From Bugula neritina (taxonomy: Eukaryota; Bryozoa; Gymnolaemata; Cheilostomatida; Bugulidae), in the NCBI GenBank assembly GCA_964035545.1, contig OZ037768.1, positions 2,283,501 to 2,347,500 of the forward strand: DNA of 64,000 nucleotides, given 5' to 3'. The position numbers and the translations under genes were made by a program. Of this stretch, positions 39,521 to 54,300 are shown in pieces (position 1 is the stretch's first letter; the number at the start of each line of letters is the position of its first letter). The notes beneath the pieces were generated by a model. That model was given only the letters and a program-made list of their open reading frames with translations. It searched no databases and was not told where the DNA came from.

Positions 39521-39862
39521 GCATAGCATAGCATAGCATAGCATAGCATAGCATAGCATAGCATAGCATAGCATAGCATAGCATAGCATAGCATATAGCA
39601 TAGCATAGCATAGCATAGCATAGCATAGCATAGCATAGCATAGCATAGCATAGCATAGCATAGCATAGCATAGCATAGCATAGCATAGCATAGCATATAG
39701 CATAGCATAGCATAGCATAGCATAGCATAGCATAGCATAGCATAGCATATAGCATAGCATAGCATAGCATAGCATAGCATAGCATAGCATAGCATAGCAT
39801 ATAGCATAGCATAGCATAGCATAGCATAGCATAGCATAGCATAGCATAGCATATAGCATAGT
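39521..39862. repeat. (GCATA)n pentanucleotide satellite
   Basis: About 65 tandem GCATA units, interrupted a few times by GCATATA. Because five is not a multiple of three and the unit lacks stops in one direction, all three minus frames are open (MLCYA repeats). No gene is present. Confidence 0.97.
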
Positions 39863-40044
39863 ACAGTATACCATATAGCATAGAATGCAAATTTTTTGCA
39901 CAGTATTACACTTCCCCCCCCCCCAACAGTCTGTTTTGACTTGGAGTTATACTAAACATTTCGTCAGTGGAAAGTTACTTGGCTTTTTCTTTTGATAGAC
40001 TTTTCAGAGAGAGATGAAAATTACACGAATAGAAAGGTTTGAAC

Positions 40045-40215
40045 ATAGGTAGGTAAATAGATAGGTAGGTAGGTAGGTAGATAGGTAGGTAGGTAGATAG
40101 GTAGGTAGGTAGATAGGTAGGTAGGCAGGTAGATAGGTAGGTAGGTAGGTAGGTAGGTAAATAGATAGGTAGGTAGGTAGGTAGGCAGGTAGGTAGGTAA
40201 GTAAGTAGATAAGTA
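40045..40215. repeat. (GTAG)n tetranucleotide repeat
   Basis: GTAGGTAG units with GATA and GCAG variants. Confidence 0.95.
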
Positions 40216-43200
40216 GGTAAGCGAATAAATAAATTGATATGATGTTGGATGAAGATAGATTAAAATAAAAATTACAGATATATCAATACAGCTGGAGATA
40301 GATATACTTATATATATGTATGTAATACTAAAAGTTAATTGATAAAAAGATAGTGGAAACTAAAAAAATGTGTGTGCAATGAGAAATATTATGCAAAGTG
40401 GTTACCATGCAGGAATAATTAATTAATACGATGCCTGCTGCCTGTAATGTGATATTAATATCAGCATATAATCTGCAAAAAAATAATAATTTCCTGCATA
40501 ACCATTATAGAATGAGGCTAGTTTAATATGCAGTTGTTTAATATAAGTGCATTATGATATCGTAAAGATCCTTTCTATGTATGCTGTATCTCCAGCAGAT
40601 GAGGTGATACTGTTAGCTACACTTTTGCTCCTTAATCAAGGTTATGCCATTTCTACTTGGCAATATTTTGATAAATAATAGTTTTTCTCTTTTGTTTATC
40701 CTTAACTCTCAACAATAATATAGCAAATGATTATGAAGTCTATTGAGCTGAACTGAGAAATCTATCATAGCAATTCAGTCCTTTTGTTGTTTAGTATATC
40801 AAACAAATAAAACCAGAATCTGTTTGCATCTCAGAACTTTTGAGCTAGTTTGAAAGCTTTCCAGACAAGTTAAGAACAATTCTAGTATGTTGGCAAATAT
40901 AGCCATATTATAATTTCACTACAGGACATCTATTTTGAATCCCCAATGGCCTTTGCTAGAAACACTTGTTATAGAAAGAATTAGATATGCTAGAAAAAAT
41001 CTTTAACATAAGTTAAATTAATAAAAAAAAGACGATGATAATTAGTTTCTTGCCTTAAGCAAAAATGTAGGTCATTTTCTGTTAATGGCTTCACTGAAAT
41101 TACTTTTACTAATAGAGTTAAAATATACTAAAAATATAGCCTACATTATAATAAATGCCAAGAGTGATTGAGGCATTTAAACACTTGCTTCTATCTAAAA
41201 CTAATTAATTTAAACAACTTATACAATTGTTTTGCAAAGTTTAATCTGTTAATATGAATTTGTTGTAACAGCTACGACAACACCCTTTGAAAACGGTAAT
41301 ATACAGTTCTGAATGCATTGCTTGAAGCATCTAATTGTCGGCTATGTAATGACCCCTAGAGTGTCCCCAGCAGCAAATAGCTCGGTTCTTCTGCAATTAA
41401 CTTCTACCTGAAATCTTTGCTATCGATTGTTCAGTTCAAGAGTTGATGCTAATCTTTAGACAGCGAGGCTATTGAACAATACTGCTAATAATTAGGAATA
41501 TATCGTAGAGTAATAACTGTAGATAAAACGTAATTAGGAATCAGTATCAGAGGCATGTTTACTGCTAGAAGGTGACTGCTGAGTTAACTTAATTAATATT
41601 TCAGTGAAGTCCTAAGGCTAATGTCATTGTAAGACAACTGTATACTTTGTAGTCTGGGATCCTAGAAATGTGAGTCTTGCAAAACTTAGTAACACCTCCT
41701 CCAGACATTTATTTTGCTCTTAAAAGTTTGTAACCTGCTAATAGCTCTACATGCATGCGTTATAAACACATGTTTAATGGTAATATACTATATATTACAT
41801 GTTAAATAATATATATTATATATTATAGAATCTACATTATAATAAATAATATATAATATGTATTGAATATTACATATTTTATGTTATCTATTATACATTA
41901 TATATTATATATATTTTAATGCACTATCAACAACTGTCGAAGCTAGTGTAATATTTATTACATAAAATGTTACAAACTATGGTTTTTAGTTTATTTGAAA
42001 TTAGCACAATTATGCTAGTATTTACATGAACCAAAACAGCCTTTTATACTTATATAAAAGCTGAATCCTAATGTTTTAAATGCAAAATGTTTTTCTTTGT
42101 GATTTAAAAGTCAAAATCTGAAGAACATGATACCGTCAATAGGTTAGTGTTATGAAAACATTGATTGTTCAGCTTTAAGCAGCTGATTGTATCTTTTAAG
42201 TTATTCAACTACAAAACGGTTATTGTAGCAATTTTTGTTTCCTTTGAAAAGACTAATACCTGCAGCTAAATCAGTAAATGTAGTAGATTGTTCTTCTAAA
42301 GCATTATATATACCTATAGATTATAGGTAAAAGCTAAGTAGCTATACAATAGGCTGTAAAATATATGATTGCAATGAAAAGAAATATACACCATGATATA
42401 ATATGGAAGGTGCTAATATAAATAAAAGTAATAAATCACAGATTCTAAACTATTTCTCCCAAGAGACATTCACTTAAAAGTACTGGATCTGCATCCTCTA
42501 GACCCTTGAATGCTACATAATATGCATAGACTGCCTAAAACTTGACTAGCTGTGAATTCTGCTAAGTAGAGTATATAGACTCTGGAGTATAAATATACGC
42601 AATATAAAACTGTACTTGTATGAATTGTGTACTTGTAGGCATAGCAGATAAAATTTATAGTCAATTAAAAGTAAATGCCACTTGCATGAATCATGTATAT
42701 TACTATTAAAATACGACCTGATAAAGATCAGAGTTGTCTCCTTTATATATTTCTGTGCATGTAGGTAAGATAACTCTGACAATGAATTTGTTGCTATCCG
42801 CCTAACTCTCAAGAGTTATCTTCCCTCTAAACCTCAGGAAACGCCTTTTTTTCTGATCACAGCACGGCTATACGACTCATAATATAATCACGAATTGTTA
42901 AAGCCATGCATTCAAAGGGCCAGTTAATAATTTGCCATGATTGTATATAATCAATGTTTGTCTATATTTTAAGCTGTTTTTAAGCAAATACTTTGAATTA
43001 CATATAATTGACATGTGACTGCATCAATTCCCTAAAGACCACTTGGGTGGGTTGTGGACATCAACCTAGTAATTATCAACAGCATGCTGTGTAAGACAAT
43101 GCATTTAGTAGTTGTATGATAATTACTGGTTATCCTAATTCAATTAATTGTAATATTGATGACCAGTTAAACAAGTAATAATCTAGTTAGACAATTGCTC

Positions 43201-43874
43201 CACCTGGTGACAACTGTCTTGCATGCTACCATAACTGTTCACAAACTTTTCACTAAAACTTTATACTTATATACATAGAATGGCAAAACTAAAGCAAGCA
43301 AATAAGTTAAAGTTGCTAGCATTATCTAAGCTTCAAAAACAGGTATTGCTGTTTTTAGTATTCAATTTAATCTCTTTTTAGTTTGATGCACCATTTATTT
43401 GCACGACTTCGAGTGGATTGTTCACTGCAGGTTTTCTTAAATTTTGTGTTTGAACAATTGCTCGTTGTCAAATGGCTGAATTCATTAAACTTAGCTTGCA
43501 TTACAATTATGATTTATATGATGCATAGGTGAATCATACAGCAATATTTTGTTACTCTTGTGGTTATTCAAGCAAAATATTTTTCATACAGCATGAGTTA
43601 CATTCCATGCAGTATTGGTCATGGCAGGCATATTTGTCTTAGGAGAATATCATGTTGCGCTGTGTAAAATCTTAAGTTTATGTAAAATGTATAATATTTA
43701 TGTTAAATACTGCTTTCTATATATAAACAAGTTTTGTAAACTTTTTGAAAAATTAATGAAAAAATGCTTGTATATTACACTATAGTATTAAAATTTTATT
43801 TGTTGAAACTCTAAGAATGACTCAACAAACTAATCCAAACAACCCAACAGATCTTTTAAAGTATTCCTTGGTTA

Positions 43875-44060
43875 TAGTATAATATAATATTATATAAATT
43901 AATGACACAAAGATAATATAAAGAAAATATGAAAATAATATAATACAATATAATATAGCATAATCTGCTTGATATAATCTAGTATAATATAATCCAATAG
44001 CATAATGTACTGCGATATGATATAAAATAATATAATGCAATATACTAAAGTAGTTTATTG
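43875..44060. repeat. Degenerate ATAATATAATA simple sequence
   Basis: Diverged pentanucleotide-like AATATAATAC tract related to 33915-34390. Confidence 0.75.
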
Positions 44061-44986
44061 CATAATAGTATGGTATATTATATAACATGACAACAAATTT
44101 CAACATAACATGATATAGTATTTATTTATATTACAACATGACATATATGCATCTAAGAGTTGTGGCATAGTATAATATAATTTAATGTATTATATAATTT
44201 AGCTAACTAAATTTGTTATATATTCATTTTTGATGTCAGAATTCGGAGTTCGTCTTTCTTTATGCTAAGTGTAGAACATTTGATCTCTTTGCCTCAAGCT
44301 GTACTATATGATTTTATTCAATTATCCACAAACAGTCTTCACCTGCACATTTATAATACTTTTTTTTATTCTACTTCTATCTTGATTGATGTAACAGTTG
44401 TTGATATAATAAACTAACTTAGTTTTCAAACAGGGAGGGAGGCAAGGAGAGGGGGTGGTGGCAAACCCCCCCCCCCAGCAAAGTATTCATTAAAAGAAGC
44501 TATAGGGCTTGTCTTAGACATTCATTGATTAATAATTACTGCTAACAGTTGTGCCAATAATACTAATATTTAGCCTTTTCAATAACATTATTGTGTAGTG
44601 TTTTATTAGTTATATACATTTTCAAATGGCAAGTGTATACGTATACAGCAACTGATATTCTATCCACACTGTCTATAAACATACTAACTCCGTATCCCAG
44701 ATTTTACCCAACTGTACCATCACATCATTATAGTGCCTCATCAATATACAATTCAATAGGTTTCTATATTTAGTATTTACTATACGCATAGGGATGCTTT
44801 AGCTCCAGTGCAATCATATATTGGGTTGGACTGTAGTCCTAGGGGTCAGTAATAGACGTACACAACTTCAGTTGTCGTGTTTAATTACGTGTGTGTTGAG
44901 AGTATAGACTTGAAGTATACATGTAGGTGTACAAGCAGCATGTGTAGTTAGTGTTTGACTGCCATTCATGGATATATAAACTTGAC

Positions 44987-45013
44987 ATGGATTCAGAACT
45001 TAGCTATGAAGAG
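44987..45013 (+). CDS. DPP6/10-like gene: alternative first exon E (9 codons, candidate)
   Basis: ATG at 44987 opens MDSELSYEE and stops at donor GTTAGT, phase 0, compatible with the shared exon. An in-frame upstream ATG is absent. A GATATATAAA element lies 10 bases before the ATG, too close to be its TATA box unless transcription starts further down. The shortness makes this the weakest single-exon candidate. Confidence 0.42.
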
Positions 45014-48000
45014 GTTAGTAAAACTAACAGTTAGCGCAGTGTTTACAGTTTTATGCTGGCATGATTTCAAAATTGGCTTCGTTTCAATCCAATATTCCTA
45101 ATATGATGTTAATTCATAGACATGAATATTTGAAAACCGTCAGATATAATGAATAAAGAATATGTAGCTAAGGCTTCGCAATAATATTTACTTAAAGTAT
45201 GTTTTTAATTCTATGTCACAATTTGATGCTAGCATGTTGATAGAGTGAGAGTGTGTTTAGTTAAGGCCTAGTTTGTTTCTAAATCAATCAAATCATAAGC
45301 AAGATAACAAAATAGATTTGTATTATATATGATTATCCATGAGCATAATAAGTAGAGATATTTATTATATATAAATATATATGTCATATATTTAAAACCT
45401 GTTCCTATGCAGAGTAGAGAGAAAATGCTCTCAGTCTACAAGAAGTATTAGCTGTTCAACTACAAAAGCTCTTAATATTAGCTTTATCCCTGAAAACTTA
45501 TATATTATCAAATTACCACAATACACTATCAAAATTCTAAAACAACAAATCATCTTATCTATTTCTTTAAATCAACCACCAAGTAATTCAAACATTTATA
45601 ACAATGTGAAAATGTGCTGTGTGTATTGGTTGGTGTTTTATTGGTAATGTTTAGGTAACTGTAATTTTTGGTAGCTTGTGGTATTTGTGAATTTGAGGGA
45701 GCTACTCTACTACTAGCATCAGATTAGATGTTGACCAAATCATCCTAGTACTAGTAGTGGTATTACTATTAGTGGCACTACTAGTACTAGTAGTGACTAT
45801 GTCTGATCTGTCTAGAAAGTAGTGTAGAGATCATATATGTAAGCTGCATCATTCTTAATAGCTTCTTAAGTAACTCTTTAGTCTTGTAGTACTATCATAT
45901 AAAACTTACATCAGTTTATAGTTGCCATCCCTGATGCAACCTTTATCAATTAATATTTGTAATCATGCATATTTTTACTGATGGAAAATCCATGGTCATT
46001 TTAAGAACTTTTACTGTACTTATACTGTACTGTACGTATGCTGTACTGGTGTTTTGGGGTCTGTAGGTAGTTGTCTTTCCATGAGTATTTCAGCTAGTGA
46101 GCATCCATATTGTGCTGGTGTGTTACAGTATAATAGCAGTTCTAATAAAAAGCTACAAGTCAAATAAAAAATTAGTAAATTAATAAAAATAGGTTTTTTT
46201 ACTAAAAATTAGAATTTATTAATAATACTGTCAGCAACTTTGTTTAAGAGCGCGAATCTGAATCTGTTGACACCGTAGTAAACTATTTTTAGCTTTCTTC
46301 TAAGTTATTTATTAGCAATAAAGCTGCAAGGTTGCCATCACGTGTTTCCAAAAGTTTAGTGAATTTATTTAAGTTTATACGGTGCTGATTAGCATTACCT
46401 ATTTCACATTTTAGACTGTGGGTGGTTGACATTTGGGATTTATCTATTCATGCTATTTATTAGTTATCTGGTAGTTTAGATTGAGTAACCTGCTATAATG
46501 TTGGTGTATCCAGCGTGCATGATATCGTAATATTGGAATGCAAGCATATTTTCAGTGACAAAAATTATCAGATTAGCTCATAAAGTTAGTTAAAATAGTG
46601 CAACTTTTGTGGGAATTTCAATTTTCATTTTTTTTGCAAAGTTATAGACAAAAAACTGCCCAATTTTAGCCAATTTTGCCTGAAATGCTGATTTTTCAGT
46701 ACCAGTGAAATAGCTCAGCAGCAAAACATGATATCTGGGTAAAAATTGCACTGTTGGAATCCTGAGATATTTCTCCAGTGCATCCTTTTTTCTCTCTCTA
46801 ATAACTCTTCTAGATTTTTCATAAATTGGTGATGTATACACTGAAAATGCTATATTTTTTCATAGGTAATTAGCAGCGCGCAGCACTTCACGCTTCAATG
46901 AGCACGTCACCTCAATTTGGATAATACTTTTTACCTTAATTAATGTTTTCAGCTATAAGTTTCTTATGAAAATAAGGCTGAAGAAAAGAAGGGGGGGGGG
47001 GGGGGGGGTGGTAGTCATGAATCCTAACAAAAAGTAACTTAATTGGCTGAATTCCTATTAAAAACACATGAATGCTTCGCACTATATTCATTGTCAAAAC
47101 AAAATATTTTGTGATTTCACAAAAAAAGAAAAGAAAAAAATACTAATGCTAATGCTGTTAGTATGGCACCCTCCATGTTTACTTTGTTAGTTGACTACCC
47201 CATTGCCTACAGAGCTCCAGCACTTTTCTATTTATATCACAGTCCCTATTGAATTAAATGCCCTTTCAATCACTAGGGTATTGCGCTACGATAAATAATA
47301 TAACATATAATTATAGTAACATGTGTTTGTATGGTGTAAATATTACATAAGTAAATCAATTATTGGTTTTAGTAGCTTAGACCTGTTAATGAACCCATTA
47401 TATTCATTCCTTATACCTGTGTTCTTACTGACTGTGGTGCAATATTGTGAAATATTGGCCTTCTTTGTAATCCAAATATCAAGTGTATTCTATCTAGTTA
47501 GTTTATAAAGCAAGCATTTTCATTTCCAATAACTGGATGAAAATATCTAAAACAACATGCCATGTCTTCCATAACTTGCTGTATAAAAAAGCCCTTCAAC
47601 CTATTTGTGCAGACTTGGTTTATGCTTTTAAATAGAACTAATAGGGTAGGTAGTCAATACAACCTAAAGTTATTTACTTTGAGAATGAGAAGCTAAAGCT
47701 AATGCTTAAAGCATGAATATCTATGAATTAGTAATGAGAACCAAACAAATATTTCACTCATTTATTTGATGTTTTCCCTGATTTCCTCGAACTTCAGTCG
47801 TTCTGTACAGCAAAATACACGCTGATAACCAATTCAGTATGCAGTGCATGCGATATTATGTGAACTTAGAACAGCAACACTCTGAGATAGTTTCAACTAA
47901 ACAGTTTGTAGCGGTTTTGTGGGAATATTCAGCATATTATTTGCTATACAAAATGAATAATAATATTTTGGTATTAATGGTGAGTTAAAATTAGTTATAA

Positions 48001-48882
48001 TATTTATCAGCAGTAGCTTGACTTAACAATTCCTTCGTAACTCTCCTTTATATACTACTTATAAAGACTACAGGTAAGATTAATAATCTTAAATACACTG
48101 TAGGGGACTTGCCTGGTCAAGTTTTTAAATTATTTAAATTACTATATGTTAGTATAGAACTGTGAGCTAAATGACACTATTTAATACAACAATTTATGTA
48201 AGCCTGTATCAGCCCGGTAATGAAGTTTTTCGTTGAAAAGAACTTAGAGACATTAGAACTTTTTAAGCGCATACTTATTTTACGTGTTATTGCAACATAA
48301 GTTAAGTTGGAGCAATGTAAATTTTGTATGTAATGTAAAGCAATGTAAAATTTGAGCAAGTAATGAGCATTTACACTATTTAATTTGTAATATGCTAACC
48401 TTGTATAAGTATCATAACTTTTGTTTAAAGAAGATTATACTAGCAACTTGCAATTAGAACTAATGACTTTACGCTACTCTATCCAATGTCAATATACATA
48501 AACGCTACTGTCCTAGCCGTGTTGTGTCTTGCTTTGTCCATCAAGAAGCTTGCAACTTATTGATTAATATAGAAAGTGATAAAAAGTGATATCAATGCTA
48601 TATAGCTTTTCCTTTTGCTTTATTCAACATTTGCAAAATGCTAATGCAGGTACGAAAACTACCGCTACAATGCTCCCACCTTAGCTTCTAGACTCAGTCA
48701 CAATGCAAGCTGCAATTATGCAGTAGTTCTTAGCACGCTGCTATTTATAATAAATCTCCTCAATTCATGAGATTAGATGGCAGCGTGTAGAAGAAATGCG
48801 TACACATCTGTTTATACAAGGAGTTGGCAGCACTAGCTTATTTCTGTACAACTGATATGTATGCGATAGTTGAGTATTAAAC

Positions 48883-48978
48883 ATGAACGTCAGCGGCAGC
48901 AGCTGTAACCAGCGAACTTCTTCTGCAACACCAGCACCTAATCGGCAGCGGCTTGACAGCTTGCTGTCAACAGATCTG
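48883..48978 (+). CDS. DPP6/10-like gene: alternative first exon F (32 codons)
   Basis: ATG at 48883 opens MNVSGSSCNQRTSSATPAPN and ends LLSTDL at donor GTAAGA, phase 0. It is Ser/Thr-rich and basic with no hydrophobic segment. Composition is clearly less AT-rich than the flanks. Confidence 0.75.
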
Positions 48979-49574
48979 GTAAGATGGTAGATTTCATTAT
49001 TCAAGACTACCTTTTAACAGGAATCTTTTATTTTGTCGAAACTTCTCTCTTTACTGTTGAAGATTACAAAATTATTTTCGCCAAAACTGACTGATGCTAC
49101 TCCTTTAGTTATCAACTCAGCTGAAAATAAAGCTTCTTAGTAGGCCTACATAGTAATTATGTAATGTTAGAGCTAGCTTGTAAATATACTGTTCAACTTA
49201 TAATTTCTACATTATTGATCTCCAGGGTTGAAGCACCAACCACTCTTCTAGTATTACTTTCTGGTAATTACTTTACTGTGTAATTGGCCCTCAAGTCACC
49301 AGTCTATTATCAACTTCTTAATTACCAATCACTTGACTAAGACCCTGGTCAGAAGTTGGTCACAAATTTCTACTCAGCAGTTTTTTCACTTCAATTGTGT
49401 CGTCAGCAGAGTAAGTTAGTGTCAGCATTAGAGTAAGTTAGTATCAACAGCAGAGTAAATTAGAGTCAGCAGCAACTTAAGTTTGTGTGACCATTAGAGG
49501 AATAAGTATCAGAAATTAGTGTAAGTTAGTGTACACAGTAGAGTAAGTGTCAGCGTTAAAGAAGTGGCCGGAGT

Positions 49575-49757
49575 ATGGGTAATACAGCAGACAGCATGCT
49601 GCCGTTGTCCAACTTTTTTAATCAAAAAGATGATGACGCAGCAGCAGTTTCTGTTTCGCTGAGCTGTGTCGGTTCCTGTGCACAGCACTTCTGTCAGCTC
49701 TGCTTTACTTGTAATAAACAGGAAGTTACATCAGCAGGGGATGACGATATGTCAGAG
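49575..49757 (+). CDS. DPP6/10-like gene: alternative first exon G (61 codons, Cys-rich)
   Basis: ATG at 49575 opens MGNTADSMLPLSNFF and ends AGDDDMSE at donor GTTTGT, phase 0. The middle holds a cysteine cluster (SCVGSCAQHFCQLCFTCNK, six Cys). This could be palmitoylated or bind metal; that is inference. It lies nearest to the shared exon (1.6 kb). Confidence 0.72.
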
Positions 49758-51349
49758 GTTTGTAAATCTTTAGTCTAAGTTCTGTGCCTATTAGGTGTGA
49801 GTGATAGTCTTAAATGTTAGAAACATGTGAATGTGAACATTATGGTTAGACTTAGTCTGTTATGCTAACTAAAGTATAGATTTTTTTACATTTTATGCAT
49901 GGTTTTCAATATTTTAGAATTTTATTCCTAAGTTTTTATTTATCTTTAACTAAATAAATAAATAAATAATGCTGGAACAGTAAAATGTACAGCAAATTCA
50001 AATCTGTTTCATACGTTTTGAAGTGGACAGCAAATTTCTGTGTAGCAAGGAATTTGCTAACAGCTTTTTCATCTTTGTACAAACTAAAACAATTTTACTA
50101 CTACTATAGTAGGACTAGGTGTAGAGATTTTAACACTTTGGCTATCGTAGCCACTAGTTCTGACTAAATATCCGTATCAAATAGATTCGGGTCACTTATA
50201 ACTGTTTATTATAATGAATTGAAATTAGTCTGCAGTATTTAGCTCGTAGTACAAGCCTATATAACAACAGTACTTTGAAAGTCCGTACGTCTGACTGATG
50301 TTTGAATGAATATCTCTAATCGGAGAGCTAATAATCTTATAGTTACCTATTCTTAGAACACACAATGTTACCTTCTCAATACATATTCTAAGTTGAGGTA
50401 AATTTAGTTTGAAATGAAATTGACTGATAACTATAATTGCATGTAACTATATTGGGCTAATTCCATACTCACTTTTCTTTGGCAAATACAAGTAACAGAA
50501 GATAACTTTGTAACAGCTCTGCTATAATATGTATATGTAACACAAATTAACATTTGTTGAGCAGAAAATATGCCTGTTCAGAGAAGTGAAGGGGCCATGG
50601 TTTATGGCGAGAGTCAAGCAATTACTGGTGACATTTGCTAATAATGTCAGTGAATGCTGCTTTAACAAACTGTACAAGTACATAACATTTGGTAATCTAC
50701 TGGGGATTAGATGCAGCAGCTAGCAGCTTGATTAATTGCTCTTCAATCAATACTAGCGATGAATTGCCTCAGTCTAAATTATTATAATAATTTACAACTG
50801 CAGCTAATTTTACACACTGATTGCACATTTCGTGCTGTAATTGAATAATATTTGGAGAAAGTTGTGAGATTATGCAGTAGTGTGCACTATACTAAATGTA
50901 TATTAGGTAGTAGTTGAATATTTGTAGACCAGCATAAGTAAAATATAGGTAACAGAAACAGCACAAACTATTTAACTGTTTTCGATATTTGATGATGCAT
51001 ATATATTGCATTTATATATATTAGTATAAACTTCATCACTGATAATTCAAATAAAAAGAAAATATTTCTATCTTAAAATATAAAAAAAAGATTGTTACAA
51101 TACCTATGTTATAATATAACATTATTATACAATATAATGATGATAATAAACAATTATACATATATATATCCACCATTAGAAAATAGTTTTATATGCTTTT
51201 CTGTTACAATCACATCAAAATAAATTTTACTGGCCAGGCATTATATATCAGGATCAGATGTTCTGACTAGAACTGTTTTTAGTGAAAGAGTATTGTTGAG
51301 TATTTCCATGGAAATGTTGAGTATTGAATAGAAATGGTACATGTTGTAG

Positions 51350-54300
51350 GAGCTGGTAGGTTCGGAAGAAGAAGAGAAGAATTGGAAAGGGATAGTTATA
51401 GCCTTAGTGGTGATTGGAGTAATACTGGGACTGATTGCCATGGCTATCATACTAGTTACACCACGTAAGTTGTGAAACACACTTTTTCTAATTATATGCC
51501 CCCAGTGTGTAGCCTCATTGCATAAACAACAAACTTCTACATGCCAGTTGGAATACAACTTGTGATTGACGTAATACTTCTCAAGTTTCACTCTGACCAG
51601 TTCATTTTAAAGTCAAGAGAGCTATGAACAAATTTTGTCAATTTCAACTTATATAGTACTTGGTAATTGGCAATTATTATTGACAACAAACAACTAAAAA
51701 TAAGTTTAACCTGATATTAAAGAATATAAATATATGCTTTGATACGTTTAAAATTATAATTTATAAACAATGTTTATATATTCAATTTTAAAGTTTCACT
51801 TTTAACTTTCAACGGTCAATTTACTGCTGAAAATCTTAGCATCAAATAATTGAAAACTGCAATTTTTCAAGATGATAAATTTGATTAGTTGTTATTCTGA
51901 TACAATACAATTGTATCATGTACTGATTAATCTTATCAGGGCATTAAGATGAGCTTTAATTGACTTTAAATAACTGAATATAGAGTAAAAAACCTAACCT
52001 TATTGATTGTCTAAAAATCAAAGACAGCCAGTTTAAAGCATTAGCCAGCTAAGATTTCACATCGGTTAAAAACCTGAAACTAGTATTTTAAACATATTAT
52101 GCAGGTAAAATTTTACTGCTGTAACAATTTTGCTTTTTAACATTTTACATCGGCCTTTTTGGAATTTGTATATTTATAATTTTTTTATACCCAAGTATAA
52201 AGTAAGTCAAAATTATGAAAGATAGGAATATGCACTATTAAATACAAACATTGCTTGCTTATAAACATGTGACTCTATATCTACACTCATTACACCATTC
52301 ACATTGCATGAGATTACACATATATGCATATCCACTCCTTTATAATATGTATTTAAAAACAAAAATTGAACATAATTTTGCTGATTCCGTTGGACTGAGT
52401 TATAGAAATTGCCTTGACCTGGTGTACCTTTTAAAATTCATTTTCACTCAAAAGTGTTATCATAGCACTCTGATATTTTATATATCAATGTTATTCTCAT
52501 GTCTTCCTGTGAATGTATCTTTTAAACCTTTTATCATTTATGTTTTTAGAGTTACTGAAAGGTGACATTTCTGTGCCGGAATATAAATAACAAAATATAA
52601 TAATCTATAGAATTGAGTGTAGTTGAATGAGTTAGTCTTACGTAGTTTTGTAGGTCATATTGTATTCCATTTAACTCCTTCCATCCCATCAGTATTGTTA
52701 TAAGACATACCTATAGTATTAACAGCATTATATATAAGTCATATATATATTATCCCAGTAGAAGCATAAATATATTAAATTAACCAGCAACTCCACGAAG
52801 CATACTTTCATGCCAGTAGAAGAGAGAAAGTAGAAACATATATTTGGTATTGAAACACGTTTCCTGGCTACCACTTGGTTGATACAGAATGACAATCTAG
52901 CGTTTTGAGTTTTGAGCAATTTAAGTGTGCTTCAAGGATGAGCTACCTTACATGTGCTATAGAAGTGAAGTTAAACACTGATTTACTCACCTGCATGCCA
53001 GATTAATTTACTAGGATTCAAAGATTTTGGTATATTGAATATAAAGAGTGAATATAATTACTATAGTTGCAATGCCTAACTGTTATGAAGGGAGTATATT
53101 ATAAATGTACTAGAAGCTAGCTTATCAATGTATTAAAAATCTTCATTTTAAAGTTTTTATTTTGATATAGTAGAGAAGCATGTACACCACTAAACCACTC
53201 TCGATGTCTGAGTTTTAAAATAAGAGAATATATTATTTATATGTTGAGAAGGTATATTATATTATATTTTGTCACTATTACATACTGACCTCTACCTTTC
53301 ATAATTAATGTAGTAAATATGCATGCATGTAGTTCAGCCAGGTTAGCTTTTTATTCAAGCTTCAACATTGAGAACGTATAGCTTAGTCCTTTTGCCTTTT
53401 ACCTTTTTGTGCTGTGCTAAAAGCCATGATTATATAGTCGTGAAAACCTGGTATTCTGAAATTTTTTTCAGTTTTGTAATTCCAATGTACTTTTATGCAC
53501 ATGATAGCAATTAAACAAAGTTCCATTTTCGTTTATTGCAAAATGTTGATTTTGCAAATCAAAACTTTGACAGCGAAAAAGATTTCTGTGTAGTAACATT
53601 GCAGGCTGTTATTCTCTAAATAGTGTATCCATGAAGTAAATTACGCCAACTGAAGCATCTTTATTGTTTAGCAACTGTTGTATTCCAGGCCCTGAGAAGT
53701 ATGATCCAGGAAAAAATCTCACTTTCTCATCTTTAATAAACACGGAGATGCAACCTCGCACCCCTGTATTCAAGTGGGTCAGAGGTAGGCATGTTGATAT
53801 CAACAAAAGCTAAAGGTTTACAACTAGTCTACAAACATACTTCTAATACAAAATAATAACAAAACATTCTAAACTAGCAAAGGGTGACTGTTCACAATCT
53901 GCAGGACTTCAAACTAATAAATTTCTTAACATAAACCAGTTTTATTTCATTGGCTACTTCCTTGATTAAGATGCTATGGTTGAGACTTTGTAGTTCAAAC
54001 AACTACTTTTAAATTTGTCAGTTGGTGATAACTACTAGAAACCATAACTGATATATTTTTGTTTTTAATTTGTTTTCCAAATTTACAAAGCTCTACTAAT
54101 ATCTTTCGAGGTTTCAAGTTGGCAAGTAACCTGCAATATGTTGTCAATGAATGAGTATGATAATGATGTAACATTGTAAGAAGCATACACTGCTATATCT
54201 CATTGCTGAAGTATATGGCTCTCTGTACATATTGTACTACTTTCAGGGTCTGACAACCTCTACACAGTATATGAGAGATACCAACTCAACACAGTTGATC

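Noticed and set aside
39453-39901. Three overlapping long minus-strand ORFs of MLCYA repeats
   Set aside because: All frames of the same GCATA pentanucleotide satellite.
46590-46841. 83-codon minus-strand ORF in the DPP first-intron region
   Set aside because: No family match and no splice or start support; could be a repeat-element relic, not supportable from one copy.
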